Assembly (NCBI GenBank): GCA_964057225.1
Contig: OZ059898.1
Coordinates: 1,798,001 to 1,862,000, forward strand
Source of the DNA: Auanema rhodensis
Lineage: Eukaryota > Nematoda > Chromadorea > Rhabditida > Rhabditidae
Length of the DNA: 64,000 bases
Reading direction: 5' to 3'
The notes under the pieces are model-generated. The model had not been told where the DNA came from. It searched no databases and saw only the letters and a program-made list of their open reading frames with translations. Shown here one piece after another: positions 24,916 through 38,604 of the stretch. The stretch's first letter is position 1; the number at the start of each line of letters is the position of its first letter. The translations under genes were made by a program, and so were the position numbers.

Positions 24916-27372
24916 TTGAGTGTACATGGAAACTCAACATACACTAATGCATCATTTTTCAAACGATCATAACTAATTTTTAAATTAAGCGTTTCTCAAT
25001 GTAGTATAGTGCATTCGATGCGGATTTTTAAGCTGCGTCGATCTGTGTTATCAGATTTGCGCTAGCTTAAAAATGCACCGAGATATCAACTGATATAAGT
25101 TCACACTTATATCCTCGATTTTCACCCTGAAGAATTAATTTTTTCGTTGAATAACATTGTCCATCGTCTTTGCCTTGAAAAAAGGAATCTAAAAACATCT
25201 ACTTTTTGCTAAATTATTTTGAAATTTTTCGAAAAAATTTTTGTCAAAATGTTTTTGGAAGCAATGTTGAGTGTACATGGAAACTCAACATACACTAATG
25301 CATCATTTTTCAAACGATCATAACTAATTTTTAAATTAAGCGTTTCTCAATGTAGTATAGTGCATTCGATGCGGATTTTTAAGCTGCGTCGATCTGTGTT
25401 ATCAGATTTGCGCTAGCTTAAAAATGCACCGAGATATCAACTGATATAAGTTCACACTTATATCCTCGATTTTCACCCTGAAGAATTAATTTTTTCGTTT
25501 AATAACATTGTCCATCGTCTTTGCCTTGAAAAAAGGAATCTAAAAACATCTACTTTTTGCTAAATTATTTTGAAATTTTTCGAAAAAATTTTTGTCAAAA
25601 TGTTTTTGGAAGCAATGTTGAGTGTACATGGAAACTCAACATACACTAATGCATCATTTTTCAAACGATCATAACTAATTTTTAAATTAAGCGTTTCTCA
25701 ATGTAGTATAGTGCATTCGATGCGGATTTTTAAGCTGCGTCGATCTGTGTTATCAGATTTGCGCTAGCTTAAAAATGCACCGAGATATCAACTGATATAA
25801 GTTCACACTTATATCCTCGATTTTCACCCTGAAGAATTAATTTTTTCGTTGAATAACATTGTCCATCGTCTTTGCCTTGAAAAAAGGAATCTAAAAACAT
25901 CTACTTTTTGCTAAATTATTTTGAAATTTTTCGAAAAAATTTTTGTCAAAATGTTTTTGGAAGCAATGTTGAGTGTACATGGAAACTCAACATACACTAA
26001 TGCATCATTTTTCAAACGATCATAACTAATTTTTGTATTAAGCGTTTCTCAATGTAGTATAGTGCATTCGATGCGGATTTTTAAGCTGCGTCGATCTGTG
26101 TTATCAGATTTGCGCTAGCTTAAAAATGCACCGAGATATCAACTGATATAAGTTCACACTTATATCCTCGATTTTGACCCTGAAGAATTATTTTTTTTGT
26201 TGAATAACATTGTCCATCGTCTTTGCCTTGAAAAAAGGAATCTAAAAACATCTACTTTTTGCTAAATTATTTTGAAATTTTTCGAAAAAATTTTTGTCAA
26301 AATGTTTTTGGAAGCAATGTTGAGTGTACATGGAAACTCAACATACACTAATGCATCATTTTTCAAACGATCATAACTAATTTTTGTATTAAGCGTTTCT
26401 CAATGTAGTATAGTGCATTCGATGCGGATTTTTAAGCTGCGTCGATCTGTGTTATCAGATTTGCGCTAGCTTAAAAATGCACCGAGATATCAACTGATAT
26501 AAGTTCACACTTATATCCTCGATTTTCACCCTGAAGAATTAATTTTTTCGTTGAATAACATTGTCCATCGTCTTTGCCTTGAAAAAAGGAATCTAAAAAC
26601 ATCTACTTTTTGCTAAATTATTTTGAAATTTTTCGAAAAAATTTTTGTCAAAATGTTTTTGGAAGCAATGTTGAGTGTACATGGAAACTCAACATACACT
26701 AATGCATCATTTTTCAAACGATCATAACTAATTTTTGTATTAAGCGTTTCTCAATGTAGTATAGTGCATTCGATGCGGATTTTTAAGCTGCGTCGATCTG
26801 TGTTATCAGATTTGCGCTAGCTTAAAAATGCACCGAGATATCAACTGATATAAGTTCACACTTATATCCTCGATTTTCACCCTGAAGAATTAATTTTTCC
26901 GTTGAATAACATTGTCCATCGTCTTTGCCTTGAAAAAAGGAATCTAAAAACATCTACTTTTTGCTAAATTATTTTGAAATTTTTCGAAAAAATTTTTGTC
27001 AAAATGTTTTTGGAAGCAATGTTGAGTGTACATAGAAACTCAACATACACTAATGCATCATTTTTCAAACGATCATAACTAATTTTTGTATTAAGCGTTT
27101 CTCAATGTAGTATAGTGCATTCGATGCGGATTTTTAAGCTGCGTCGATCTGTGTTATCAGATTTGCGCTAGCTTAAAAATGCACCGAGATATCAACTGAT
27201 ATAAGTTCACACTTATATCCTCGATTTTGACCCTGAAGAATTAATTTTTTCGTTGAATAACATTGTCCATCGTCTTTGCCTTGAAAAAAGGAATCTAAAA
27301 ACATCTACTTTTTGCTAAATTATTTTGAAATTTTTCGAAAAAATTTTTGTCAAAATGTTTTTGGAAGCAATG
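24916..27372 (+). repeat. 7-monomer HOR, copy 2 (monomers 72-78)
   Basis: Repeats AA (72), AA/GTTTAAT (73), AA (74), then 75-76, CCGTTG (77) and ACATAGAAAC (78). It differs from copy 1 in monomer 75, which has G at 208 and a longer T run (ATTATTTTTTTTG), and monomer 78, which has gained G at 208. The 3' end of this copy therefore already carries tags of the next block. Confidence 0.85.
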
Positions 27373-27929
27373 TTGAGTGTACATGGAAACTCAACATACA
27401 CTAATGCATCATTTTTCAAACGATCATAACTAATTTTTGTATTAAGCGTTTCTCAATGTAGTATAGTGCATTCGATGCGGATTTTTAAGCTGCGTCGATC
27501 TGTGTTATCAGATTTGCGCTAGCTTAAAAATGCACCGAGATATCAACTGATATAAGTTCACACTTATATCCTCGATTTTCACCCTGAAGAATTAATTTTT
27601 TTGTTGAATAACATTGTCCATCGTCTTTGCCTTGAAAAAAGGAATCTAAAAACATCTACTTTTTGCTAAATTATTTTGAAATTTTTCGAAAAAATTTTTG
27701 TCAAAATGTTTTTGGAAGCAATGTTGAGTGTACATGGAAACTCAACATACACTAATGCATCATTTTTCAAACGATCATAACTAATTTTTGTATTAAGCGT
27801 TTCTCAATGTAGTATAGTGCATTCGATGCGGATTTTTAAGCTGCGTCGATCTGTGTTATCAGATTTGCGCTAGCTTAAAAATGCACCGAGATATCAACTG
27901 ATATAAGTTCACACTTATATCCTCGATTT

Positions 27930-28121
27930 TCACCCTGAAGAATTAATTTTTTTGTTGAATAACATTGTCCATCGTCTTTGTCTTGAAAAAAGGAATCTAA
28001 AAACATCTACTTTTTGCCAAATTATTTTGAAATTTTTCGAAAAAATTTCTGTCAAAATGTTTTTGGAAGCAATGTTGAGTGTACATGGAAACTCAACATA
28101 CACTAATGCATCATTTTTCAA
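27930..28121 (-). other. Fortuitous 63-codon open frame in stop-loss monomer 80
   Basis: Read on the minus strand, the usual monomer has TAG where TTTTGCTAAATT is transcribed. Here T to C at offset 295 (GCCAAATT) turns that stop into TGG and opens 63 codons. The frame begins at TTG in monomer 81, not ATG, runs across the monomer junction and stops at TGA. It has no recognisable domain, signal or membrane segment, and its sequence is simply the satellite. I judge it non-coding; the linked tags T at 258 and C at 326 make it a useful monomer-type marker. Confidence 0.85.
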
Positions 28122-29127
28122 ACGATCATAACTAATTTTTGTATTAAGCGTTTCTCAATGTAGTATAGTGCATTCGATGCGGATTTTTAAGCTGCGTCGA
28201 TCTGTGTTATCAGATTTGCGCTAGCTTAAAAATGCACCGTGATATCAACTGATATAAGTTCACACTTATATCCTCGATTTTCACCCTGAAGAATTAATTT
28301 TTTCGTTGAATAACATTGTCCATCGTCTTTGCCTTGAAAAAAGGAATCTAAAAACATCTACTTTTTGCTAAATTATTTTGAAATTTTTCGAAAAAATTTT
28401 TGTCAAAATGTTTTTGGAAGCAATGTTGAGTGTACATGGAAACTCAACATACACTAATGCATCATTTTTCAAACGATCATAACTAATTTTTGTATTAAGC
28501 GTTTCTCAATGTAGTATAGTGCATTCGATGCGGATTTTTAAGCTGCGTCGATCTGTGTTATCAGATTTGCGCTAGCTTAAAAATGCACCGAGATATCAAC
28601 TGATATAAGTTCACACTTATATCCTCGATTTTGACCCTGAAGAATTAATTTTTTCGTTGAATAACATTGTCCATCGTCTTTGCCTTGAAAAAAGGAATCT
28701 AAAAACATCTACTTTTTGCTAAATTATTTTGAAATTTTTCGAAAAAATTTTTGTCAAAATGTTTTTGGAAGCAATGTTGAGTGTACATGGAAACTCAACA
28801 TACACTAATGCATCATTTTTCAAACGATCATAACTAATTTTTGTATTAAGCGTTTCTCAATGTAGTATAGTGCATTCGATGCGGATTTTTAAGCTGCGTC
28901 GATCTGTGTTATCAGATTTGCGCTAGCTTAAAAATGCACCGAGATATCAACTGATATAAGTTCACACTTATATCCTCGATTTTCACCCTGAAGAATTAAT
29001 TTTTTTGTTGAATAACATTGTCCATCGTCTTTGCCTTGAAAAAAGGAATCTAAAAACATCTACTTTTTGCTAAATTATTTTGAAATTTTTCGAAAAAATT
29101 TTTGTCAAAATGTTTTTGGAAGCAATG

Positions 29128-29478
29128 TTGAGTGTACATGGAAACTCAACATACACTAATGCATCATTTTTCAAACGATCATAACTAATTTTTGTATTAA
29201 GCGTTTCTCAATGTAGTATAGTGCATTCGATGCGGATTTTTAAGCTGCGTCGATCTGTGTTATCAGATTTGCGCTAGCTTAAAAATGCACCGTGATATCA
29301 ACTGATATAAGTTCACACTTATATCCTCGATTTTCACCCTGAAGAATTAATTTTTTCGTTGAATAACATTGTCCATCGTCTTTGCCTTGAAAAAAGGAAT
29401 CTAAAAACATCTACTTTTTGCCAAATTATTTTGAAATTTTTCGAAAAAATTTCTGTCAAAATGTTTTTGGAAGCAATG
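29128..29478 (+). repeat. Monomer 84: chimeric monomer
   Basis: The 5' part (CCGTG at offset 166, CGTTG at 230, GCCTTG at 258) matches monomer 81. The 3' part (GCCAAATT at 295, ATTTCTG at 326) matches monomer 80. The switch falls between 29385 and 29422. The 702-bp later monomer 86 is the same chimera, so one exchange was followed by duplication. Confidence 0.75.
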
Positions 29479-29525
29479 TTGAGTGTACATGGAAACTCAA
29501 CATACACTAATGCATCATTTTTCAA
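29334..29525 (-). other. Fortuitous open frame, chimeric monomer 84
   Basis: Same stop loss at offset 295. It differs from the monomer 80 version by GAA instead of AAA at codon 56, because this monomer retains C at offset 230 (CGTTG). Not considered a gene. Confidence 0.8.
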
Positions 29526-29829
29526 ACGATCATAACTAATTTTTGTATTAAGCGTTTCTCAATGTAGTATAGTGCATTCGATGCGGATTTTTAAGCTGCG
29601 TCGATCTGTGTTATCAGATTTGCGCTAGCTTAAAAATGCACCGAGATATCAACTGATATAAGTTCACACTTATATCCTCGATTTTCACCCTGAAGAATTA
29701 ATTTTTTTGTTGAATAACATTGTCCATCGTCTTTGCCTTGAAAAAAGGAATCTAAAAACATCTACTTTTTGCTAAATTATTTTGAAATTTTTCGAAAAAA
29801 TTTTTGTCAAAATGTTTTTGGAAGCAATG

Positions 29830-30180
29830 TTGAGTGTACATGGAAACTCAACATACACTAATGCATCATTTTTCAAACGATCATAACTAATTTTTGTATT
29901 AAGCGTTTCTCAATGTAGTATAGTGCATTCGATGCGGATTTTTAAGCTGCGTCGATCTGTGTTATCAGATTTGCGCTAGCTTAAAAATGCACCGTGATAT
30001 CAACTGATATAAGTTCACACTTATATCCTCGATTTTCACCCTGAAGAATTAATTTTTTCGTTGAATAACATTGTCCATCGTCTTTGCCTTGAAAAAAGGA
30101 ATCTAAAAACATCTACTTTTTGCCAAATTATTTTGAAATTTTTCGAAAAAATTTCTGTCAAAATGTTTTTGGAAGCAATG
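29830..30180 (+). repeat. Monomer 86: duplicate of chimeric monomer 84
   Basis: Same tag combination as monomer 84 exactly 702 bp downstream. It directly precedes the first 10-monomer HOR copy. Confidence 0.7.
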
Positions 30181-30227
30181 TTGAGTGTACATGGAAACTC
30201 AACATACACTAATGCATCATTTTTCAA
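30036..30227 (-). other. Fortuitous open frame, chimeric monomer 86
   Basis: Duplicate of the monomer 84 version, 702 bp on, with the same GAA codon. Not considered a gene. Confidence 0.8.
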
Positions 30228-33200
30228 ACGATCATAACTAATTTTTGTATTAAGCGTTTCTCAATGTAGTATAGTGCATTCGATGCGGATTTTTAAGCTG
30301 CGTCGATCTGTGGTATCAGATTTGCGCTAGCTTAAAAATGCACCGTGATATCAACTGATATAAGTTCACACTTATATCCTCGATTTTCACCCTGAAGAAT
30401 TAATTTTTTCGTTGAATAACATTGTCCATCGTCTTTGCCTTGAAAAAAGGAATCTAAAAACATCTACTTTTTGCTAAATTATTTTGAAATTTTCCGAAAA
30501 AATTTTTGTCAAAATGTTTTTGGAAGCAATGTTGAGTGTACATGGAAACTCAACATACACTAATGCATCATTTTTCAAACGATCATAACTAATTTTTGTA
30601 TTAAGCGTTTCTCAATGTAGTATAGTGCATTCGATGCGGATTTTTAAGCTGCGTCGATCTGTGTTATCAGATTTGCGCTAGCTTAAAAATGCACCGAGAT
30701 ATCAACTGATATAAGTTCACACTTATATCCTCGATTTTCACCCTGAAGAATTAATTTTTTCGTTGAATAACATTGTCCATCGTCTTTGCCTTGAAAAAAG
30801 GAATCTAAAAACATCTACTTTTTGCTAAATTATTTTGAAATTTTCCGAAAAAATTTTTGTCAAAATGTTTTTGGAAGCAATGTTGAGTGTACATGGAAAC
30901 TCAACATACACTAATGCATCATTTTTCAAACGATCATAACTAATTTTTGTATTAAGCGTTTCTCAATGTAGTATAGTGCATTCGATGCGGATTTTTAAGC
31001 TGCGTCGATCTGTGTTATCAGATTTGCGCTAGCTTAAAAATGCACCGAGATATCAACTGATATAAGTTCACACTTATATCCTCGATTTTGACCCTGAAGA
31101 ATTAATTTTTTCGTTGAATAACATTGTCCATCGTCTTTGTTTTGAAAAAAGGAATCTAAAAACATCTACTTTTTGCTAAATTATTTTGAAATTTTTCGAA
31201 AAAATTTTTGTCAAAATGTTTTTGGAAGCAATGTTGAGTGTACATGGAAACTCAACATACACTAATGCATCATTTTTCAAACGATCATAACTAATTTTTG
31301 TATTAAGCGTTTCTCAATGTAGTATAGTGCATTCGATGCGGATTTTTAAGCTGCGTCGATCTGTGTTATCAGATTTGCGCTAGCTTAAAAATGCACCGAG
31401 ATATCAACTGATATAAGTTCACACTTATATCCTCGATTTTCACCCTGAAGAATTAATTTTTTTGTTGAATAACATTGTCCATCGTCTTTGCCTTGAAAAA
31501 AGGAATCTAAAAACATCTACTTTTTGCTAAATTATTTTGAAATTTTTCGAAAAAATTTTTGTCAAAATGTTTTTGGAAGCAATGTTGAGTGTACATGGAA
31601 ACTCAACATACACTAATGCATCATTTTTCAAACGATCATAACTAATTTTTGTATTAAGCGTTTCTCAATGTAGTATAGTGCATTCGATGCGGATTTTTAA
31701 GCTGCGTCGATCTGTGTTATCAGATTTGCGCTAGCTTAAAAATGCACCGAGATATCAACTGATATAAGTTCACACTTATATCCTCGATTTTCACCCTGAA
31801 GAATTAATTTTTTTGTTGAATAACATTGTCCATCGTCTTTGTCTTGAAAAAAGGAATCTAAAAACATCTACTTTTTGCCAAATTATTTTGAAATTTTTCG
31901 AAAAAATTTCTGTCAAAATGTTTTTGGAAGCAATGTTGAGTGTACATGGAAACTCAACATACACTAATGCATCATTTTTCAAACGATCATAACTAATTTT
32001 TGTATTAAGCGTTTCTCAATGTAGTATAGTGCATTCGATGCGGATTTTTAAGCTGCGTCGATCTGTGTTATCAGATTTGCGCTAGCTTAAAAATGCACCG
32101 TGATATCAACTGATATAAGTTCACACTTATATCCTCGATTTTCACCCTGAAGAATTAATTTTTTCGTTGAATAACATTGTCCATCGTCTTTGCCTTGAAA
32201 AAAGGAATCTAAAAACATCTACTTTTTGCTAAATTATTTTGAAATTTTTCGAAAAAATTTTTGTCAAAATGTTTTTGGAAGCAATGTTGAGTGTACATGG
32301 AAACTCAACATACACTAATGCATCATTTTTCAAACGATCATAACTAATTTTTGTATTAAGCGTTTCTCAATGTGGTATAGTGCATTCGATGCGGATTTTT
32401 AAGCTGCGTCGATCTGTGTTATCAGATTTGCGCTAGCTTAAAAATGCACCGAGATATCAACTGATATAAGTTCACACTTATATCCTCGATTTTCACCCTG
32501 AAGAATTAATTTTTTCGTTGAATAACATTGTCCATCGTCTTTGCCTTGAAAAAAGGAATCTAAAAACATCTACTTTTTGCTAAATTATTTTGAAATTTTC
32601 CGAAAAAATTTTTGTCAAAATGTTTTTGGAAGCAATGTTGAGTGTACATGGAAACTCAACATACACTAATGCATCATTTTTCAAACGATCATAACTAATT
32701 TTTGTATTAAGCGTTTCTCAATGTAGTATAGTGCATTCGATGCGGATTTTTAAGCTGCGTCGATCTGTGTTATCAGATTTGCGCTAGCTTAAAAATGCAC
32801 CGAGATATCAACTGATATAAGTTCACACTTATATCCTCGATTTTCACCCTGAAGAATTAATTTTTTCGTTGAATAACATTGTCCATCGTCTTTGCCTTGA
32901 AAAAAGGAATCTAAAAACATCTACTTTTTGCTAAATTATTTTGAAATTTTTCGAAAAAATTTTTGTCAAAATGTTTTTGGAAGCAATGTTGAGTGTACAT
33001 GGAAACTCAACATACACTAATGCATCATTTTTCAAACGATCATAACTAATTTTTGTATTAAGCGTTTCTCAATGTAGTATAGTGCATTCGATGCGGATTT
33101 TTAAGCTGCGTCGATCTGTGTTATCAGATTTGCGCTAGCTTAAAAATGCACCGAGATATCAACTGATATAAGTTCACACTTATATCCTCGATTTTCACCC

Positions 33201-33690
33201 TGAAGAATTAATTTTTTCGTTGAATAACATTGTCCATCGTCTTTGCCTTAAAAAAAGGAATCTAAAAACATCTACTTTTTGCTAAATTATTTTGAAATTT
33301 TTCGAAAAAATTTTTGTCAAAATGTTTTTGGAAGCAATGTTGAGTGTACATGGAAACTCAACATACACTAATGCATCATTTTTCAAACGATCATAACTAA
33401 TTTTTGTATTAAGCGTTTCTCAATGTAGTATAGTGCATTCGATGCGGATTTTTAAGCTGCGTCGATCTGTGTTATCAGATTTGCGCTAGCTTAAAAATGC
33501 ACCGAGATATCAACTGATATAAGTTCACACTTATATCCTCGATTTTCACCCTGAAGAATTAATTTTTTCGTTGAATAACATTGTCCATCGTCTTTGCCTT
33601 GAAAAAAGGAATCTAAAAACATTTACTTTTTGCTAAATTATTTTGAAATTTTTCGAAAAAATTTCTGTCAAAATGTTTTTGGAAGCAATG
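30181..33690 (+). repeat. 10-monomer HOR, copy 1 (monomers 87-96, 3510 bp)
   Basis: Ordered tags: TGGTATC at offset 133 with CCGTG and CC (87); CC (88); G208 with TTTGTTTTG at 258-259 (89); T230 (90); stop-loss variant GTCTTG/CCAAATT/TTCTG (91); CCGTG (92); TGTGGT at offset 88 with CC (93); untagged (94); CCTTAAAAA at 262 (95); CATTTAC at 284 with TTCTG (96). Each rare tag recurs exactly 3510 bp downstream. Confidence 0.92.
31791..31982 (-). other. Fortuitous open frame, HOR copy 1 position 5
   Basis: Stop-loss monomer 91. Translation as in monomer 80, showing that 80 and 91 are the same type. TTG start; not considered a gene. Confidence 0.8.
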
Positions 33691-36600
33691 TTGAGTGTAC
33701 ATGGAAACTCAACATACACTAATGCATCATTTTTCAAACGATCATAACTAATTTTTGTATTAAGCGTTTCTCAATGTAGTATAGTGCATTCGATGCGGAT
33801 TTTTAAGCTGCGTCGATCTGTGGTATCAGATTTGCGCTAGCTTAAAAATGCACCGTGATATCAACTGATATAAGTTCACACTTATATCCTCGATTTTCAC
33901 CCTGAAGAATTAATTTTTTCGTTGAATAACATTGTCCATCGTCTTTGCCTTGAAAAAAGGAATCTAAAAACATCTACTTTTTGCTAAATTATTTTGAAAT
34001 TTTCCGAAAAAATTTTTGTCAAAATGTTTTTGGAAGCAATGTTGAGTGTACATGGAAACTCAACATACACTAATGCATCATTTTTCAAACGATCATAACT
34101 AATTTTTGTATTAAGCGTTTCTCAATGTAGTATAGTGCATTCGATGCGGATTTTTAAGCTGCGTCGATCTGTGTTATCAGATTTGCGCTAGCTTAAAAAT
34201 GCACCGAGATATCAACTGATATAAGTTCACACTTATATCCTCGATTTTCACCCTGAAGAATTAATTTTTTCGTTGAATAACATTGTCCATCGTCTTTGCC
34301 TTGAAAAAAGGAATCTAAAAACATCTACTTTTTGCTAAATTATTTTGAAATTTTCCGAAAAAATTTTTGTCAAAATGTTTTTGGAAGCAATGTTGAGTGT
34401 ACATGGAAACTCAACATACACTAATGCATCATTTTTCAAACGATCATAACTAATTTTTGTATTAAGCGTTTCTCAATGTAGTATAGTGCATTCGATGCGG
34501 ATTTTTAAGCTGCGTCGATCTGTGTTATCAGATTTGCGCTAGCTTAAAAATGCACCGAGATATCAACTGATATAAGTTCACACTTATATCCTCGATTTTG
34601 ACCCTGAAGAATTAATTTTTTCGTTGAATAACATTGTCCATCGTCTTTGTTTTGAAAAAAGGAATCTAAAAACATCTACTTTTTGCTAAATTATTTTGAA
34701 ATTTTTCGAAAAAATTTTTGTCAAAATGTTTTTGGAAGCAATGTTGAGTGTACATGGAAACTCAACATACACTAATGCATCATTTTTCAAACGATCATAA
34801 CTAATTTTTGTATTAAGCGTTTCTCAATGTAGTATAGTGCATTCGATGCGGATTTTTAAGCTGCGTCGATCTGTGTTATCAGATTTGCGCTAGCTTAAAA
34901 ATGCACCGAGATATCAACTGATATAAGTTCACACTTATATCCTCGATTTTCACCCTGAAGAATTAATTTTTTTGTTGAATAACATTGTCCATCGTCTTTG
35001 CCTTGAAAAAAGGAATCTAAAAACATCTACTTTTTGCTAAATTATTTTGAAATTTTTCGAAAAAATTTTTGTCAAAATGTTTTTGGAAGCAATGTTGAGT
35101 GTACATGGAAACTCAACATACACTAATGCATCATTTTTCAAACGATCATAACTAATTTTTGTATTAAGCGTTTCTCAATGTAGTATAGTGCATTCGATGC
35201 GGATTTTTAAGCTGCGTCGATCTGTGTTATCAGATTTGCGCTAGCTTAAAAATGCACCGAGATATCAACTGATATAAATTCACACTTATATCCTCGATTT
35301 TCACCCTGAAGAATTAATTTTTTTGTTGAATAACATTGTCCATCGTCTTTGTCTTGAAAAAAGGAATCTAAAAACATCTACTTTTTGCCAAATTATTTTG
35401 AAATTTTTCGAAAAAATTTCTGTCAAAATGTTTTTGGAAGCAATGTTGAGTGTACATGGAAACTCAACATACACTAATGCATCATTTTTCAAACGATCAT
35501 AACTAATTTTTGTATTAAGCGTTTCTCAATGTAGTATAGTGCATTCGATGCGGATTTTTAAGCTGCGTCGATCTGTGTTATCAGATTTGCGCTAGCTTAA
35601 AAATGCACCGTGATATCAACTGATATAAGTTCACACTTATATCCTCGATTTTCACCCTGAAGAATTAATTTTTTCGTTGAATAACATTGTCCATCGTCTT
35701 TGCCTTGAAAAAAGGAATCTAAAAACATCTACTTTTTGCTAAATTATTTTGAAATTTTTCGAAAAAATTTTTGTCAAAATGTTTTTGGAAGCAATGTTGA
35801 GTGTACATGGAAACTCAACATACACTAATGCATCATTTTTCAAACGATCATAACTAATTTTTGTATTAAGCGTTTCTCAATGTGGTATAGTGCATTCGAT
35901 GCGGATTTTTAAGCTGCGTCGATCTGTGTTATCAGATTTGCGCTAGCTTAAAAATGCACCGAGATATCAACTGATATAAGTTCACACTTATATCCTCGAT
36001 TTTCACCCTGAAGAATTAATTTTTTCGTTGAATAACATTGTCCATCGTCTTTGCCTTGAAAAAAGGAATCTAAAAACATCTACTTTTTGCTAAATTATTT
36101 TGAAATTTTCCGAAAAAATTTTTGTCAAAATGTTTTTGGAAGCAATGTTGAGTGTACATGGAAACTCAACATACACTAATGCATCATTTTTCAAACGATC
36201 ATAACTAATTTTTGTATTAAGCGTTTCTCAATGTAGTATAGTGCATTCGATGCGGATTTTTAAGCTGCGTCGATCTGTGTTATCAGATTTGCGCTAGCTT
36301 AAAAATGCACCGAGATATCAACTGATATAAGTTCACACTTATATCCTCGATTTTCACCCTGAAGAATTAATTTTTTCGTTGAATAACATTGTCCATCGTC
36401 TTTGCCTTGAAAAAAGGAATCTAAAAACATCTACTTTTTGCTAAATTATTTTGAAATTTTTCGAAAAAATTTTTGTCAAAATGTTTTTGGAAGCAATGTT
36501 GAGTGTACATGGAAACTCAACATACACTAATGCATCATTTTTCAAACGATCATAACTAATTTTTGTATTAAGCGTTTCTCAATGTAGTATAGTGCATTCG

Positions 36601-37200
36601 ATGCGGATTTTTAAGCTGCGTCGATCTGTGTTATCAGATTTGCGCTAGCTTAAAAATGCACCGAGATATCAACTGATATAAGTTCACACTTATATCCTCG
36701 ATTTTCACCCTGAAGAATTAATTTTTTCGTTGAATAACATTGTCCATCGTCTTTGCCTTAAAAAAAGGAATCTAAAAACATCTACTTTTTGCTAAATTAT
36801 TTTGAAATTTTTCGAAAAAATTTTTGTCAAAATGTTTTTGGAAGCAATGTTGAGTGTACATGGAAACTCAACATACACTAATGCATCATTTTTCAAACGA
36901 TCATAACTAATTTTTGTATTAAGCGTTTCTCAATGTAGTATAGTGCATTCGATGCGGATTTTTAAGCTGCGTCGATCTGTGTTATCAGATTTGCGCTAGC
37001 TTAAAAATGCACCGAGATATCAACTGATATAAGTTCACACTTATATCCTCGATTTTCACCCTGAAGAATTAATTTTTTCGTTGAATAACATTGTCCATCG
37101 TCTTTGCCTTGAAAAAAGGAATCTAAAAACATTTACTTTTTGCTAAATTATTTTGAAATTTTTCGAAAAAATTTCTGTCAAAATGTTTTTGGAAGCAATG
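33691..37200 (+). repeat. 10-monomer HOR, copy 2 (monomers 97-106, 3510 bp)
   Basis: All ten tagged positions of copy 1 recur in order. The only difference I noticed by eye is G to A at 35278 (GATATAAATT, arm of inverted repeat 2 in monomer 101), absent from copies 1 and 3. This implies near-identity over 3.5 kb and a recent duplication. Confidence 0.92.
35301..35492 (-). other. Fortuitous open frame, HOR copy 2 position 5
   Basis: Stop-loss monomer 101, exactly 3510 bp after the one in monomer 91. Not considered a gene. Confidence 0.8.
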
Positions 37201-38604
37201 TTGAGTGTACATGGAAACTCAACATACACTAATGCATCATTTTTCAAACGATCATAACTAATTTTTGTATTAAGCGTTTCTCAATGTAGTATAGTGCATT
37301 CGATGCGGATTTTTAAGCTGCGTCGATCTGTGGTATCAGATTTGCGCTAGCTTAAAAATGCACCGTGATATCAACTGATATAAGTTCACACTTATATCCT
37401 CGATTTTCACCCTGAAGAATTAATTTTTTCGTTGAATAACATTGTCCATCGTCTTTGCCTTGAAAAAAGGAATCTAAAAACATCTACTTTTTGCTAAATT
37501 ATTTTGAAATTTTCCGAAAAAATTTTTGTCAAAATGTTTTTGGAAGCAATGTTGAGTGTACATGGAAACTCAACATACACTAATGCATCATTTTTCAAAC
37601 GATCATAACTAATTTTTGTATTAAGCGTTTCTCAATGTAGTATAGTGCATTCGATGCGGATTTTTAAGCTGCGTCGATCTGTGTTATCAGATTTGCGCTA
37701 GCTTAAAAATGCACCGAGATATCAACTGATATAAGTTCACACTTATATCCTCGATTTTCACCCTGAAGAATTAATTTTTTCGTTGAATAACATTGTCCAT
37801 CGTCTTTGCCTTGAAAAAAGGAATCTAAAAACATCTACTTTTTGCTAAATTATTTTGAAATTTTCCGAAAAAATTTTTGTCAAAATGTTTTTGGAAGCAA
37901 TGTTGAGTGTACATGGAAACTCAACATACACTAATGCATCATTTTTCAAACGATCATAACTAATTTTTGTATTAAGCGTTTCTCAATGTAGTATAGTGCA
38001 TTCGATGCGGATTTTTAAGCTGCGTCGATCTGTGTTATCAGATTTGCGCTAGCTTAAAAATGCACCGAGATATCAACTGATATAAGTTCACACTTATATC
38101 CTCGATTTTGACCCTGAAGAATTAATTTTTTCGTTGAATAACATTGTCCATCGTCTTTGTTTTGAAAAAAGGAATCTAAAAACATCTACTTTTTGCTAAA
38201 TTATTTTGAAATTTTTCGAAAAAATTTTTGTCAAAATGTTTTTGGAAGCAATGTTGAGTGTACATGGAAACTCAACATACACTAATGCATCATTTTTCAA
38301 ACGATCATAACTAATTTTTGTATTAAGCGTTTCTCAATGTAGTATAGTGCATTCGATGCGGATTTTTAAGCTGCGTCGATCTGTGTTATCAGATTTGCGC
38401 TAGCTTAAAAATGCACCGAGATATCAACTGATATAAGTTCACACTTATATCCTCGATTTTCACCCTGAAGAATTAATTTTTTTGTTGAATAACATTGTCC
38501 ATCGTCTTTGCCTTGAAAAAAGGAATCTAAAAACATCTACTTTTTGCTAAATTATTTTGAAATTTTTCGAAAAAATTTTTGTCAAAATGTTTTTGGAAGC
38601 AATG

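Larger units (their letters stand above)
27373..30180 (+). repeat. Monomers 79-86: dimer-rich precursor of the 10-monomer HOR
   Basis: Order: T at 230 (79); stop-loss variant (80); CCGTG (81); G at 208 (82); T at 230 (83); CCGTG plus stop-loss 3' end (84); T at 230 (85); CCGTG plus stop-loss 3' end (86). Pairs 83-84 and 85-86 look identical, a fresh 702-bp duplication. The order T230, stop-loss, CCGTG of 79-81 is reused inside the 10-monomer unit as positions 4-6, preceded there, as here, by a G208 monomer. Confidence 0.75.
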
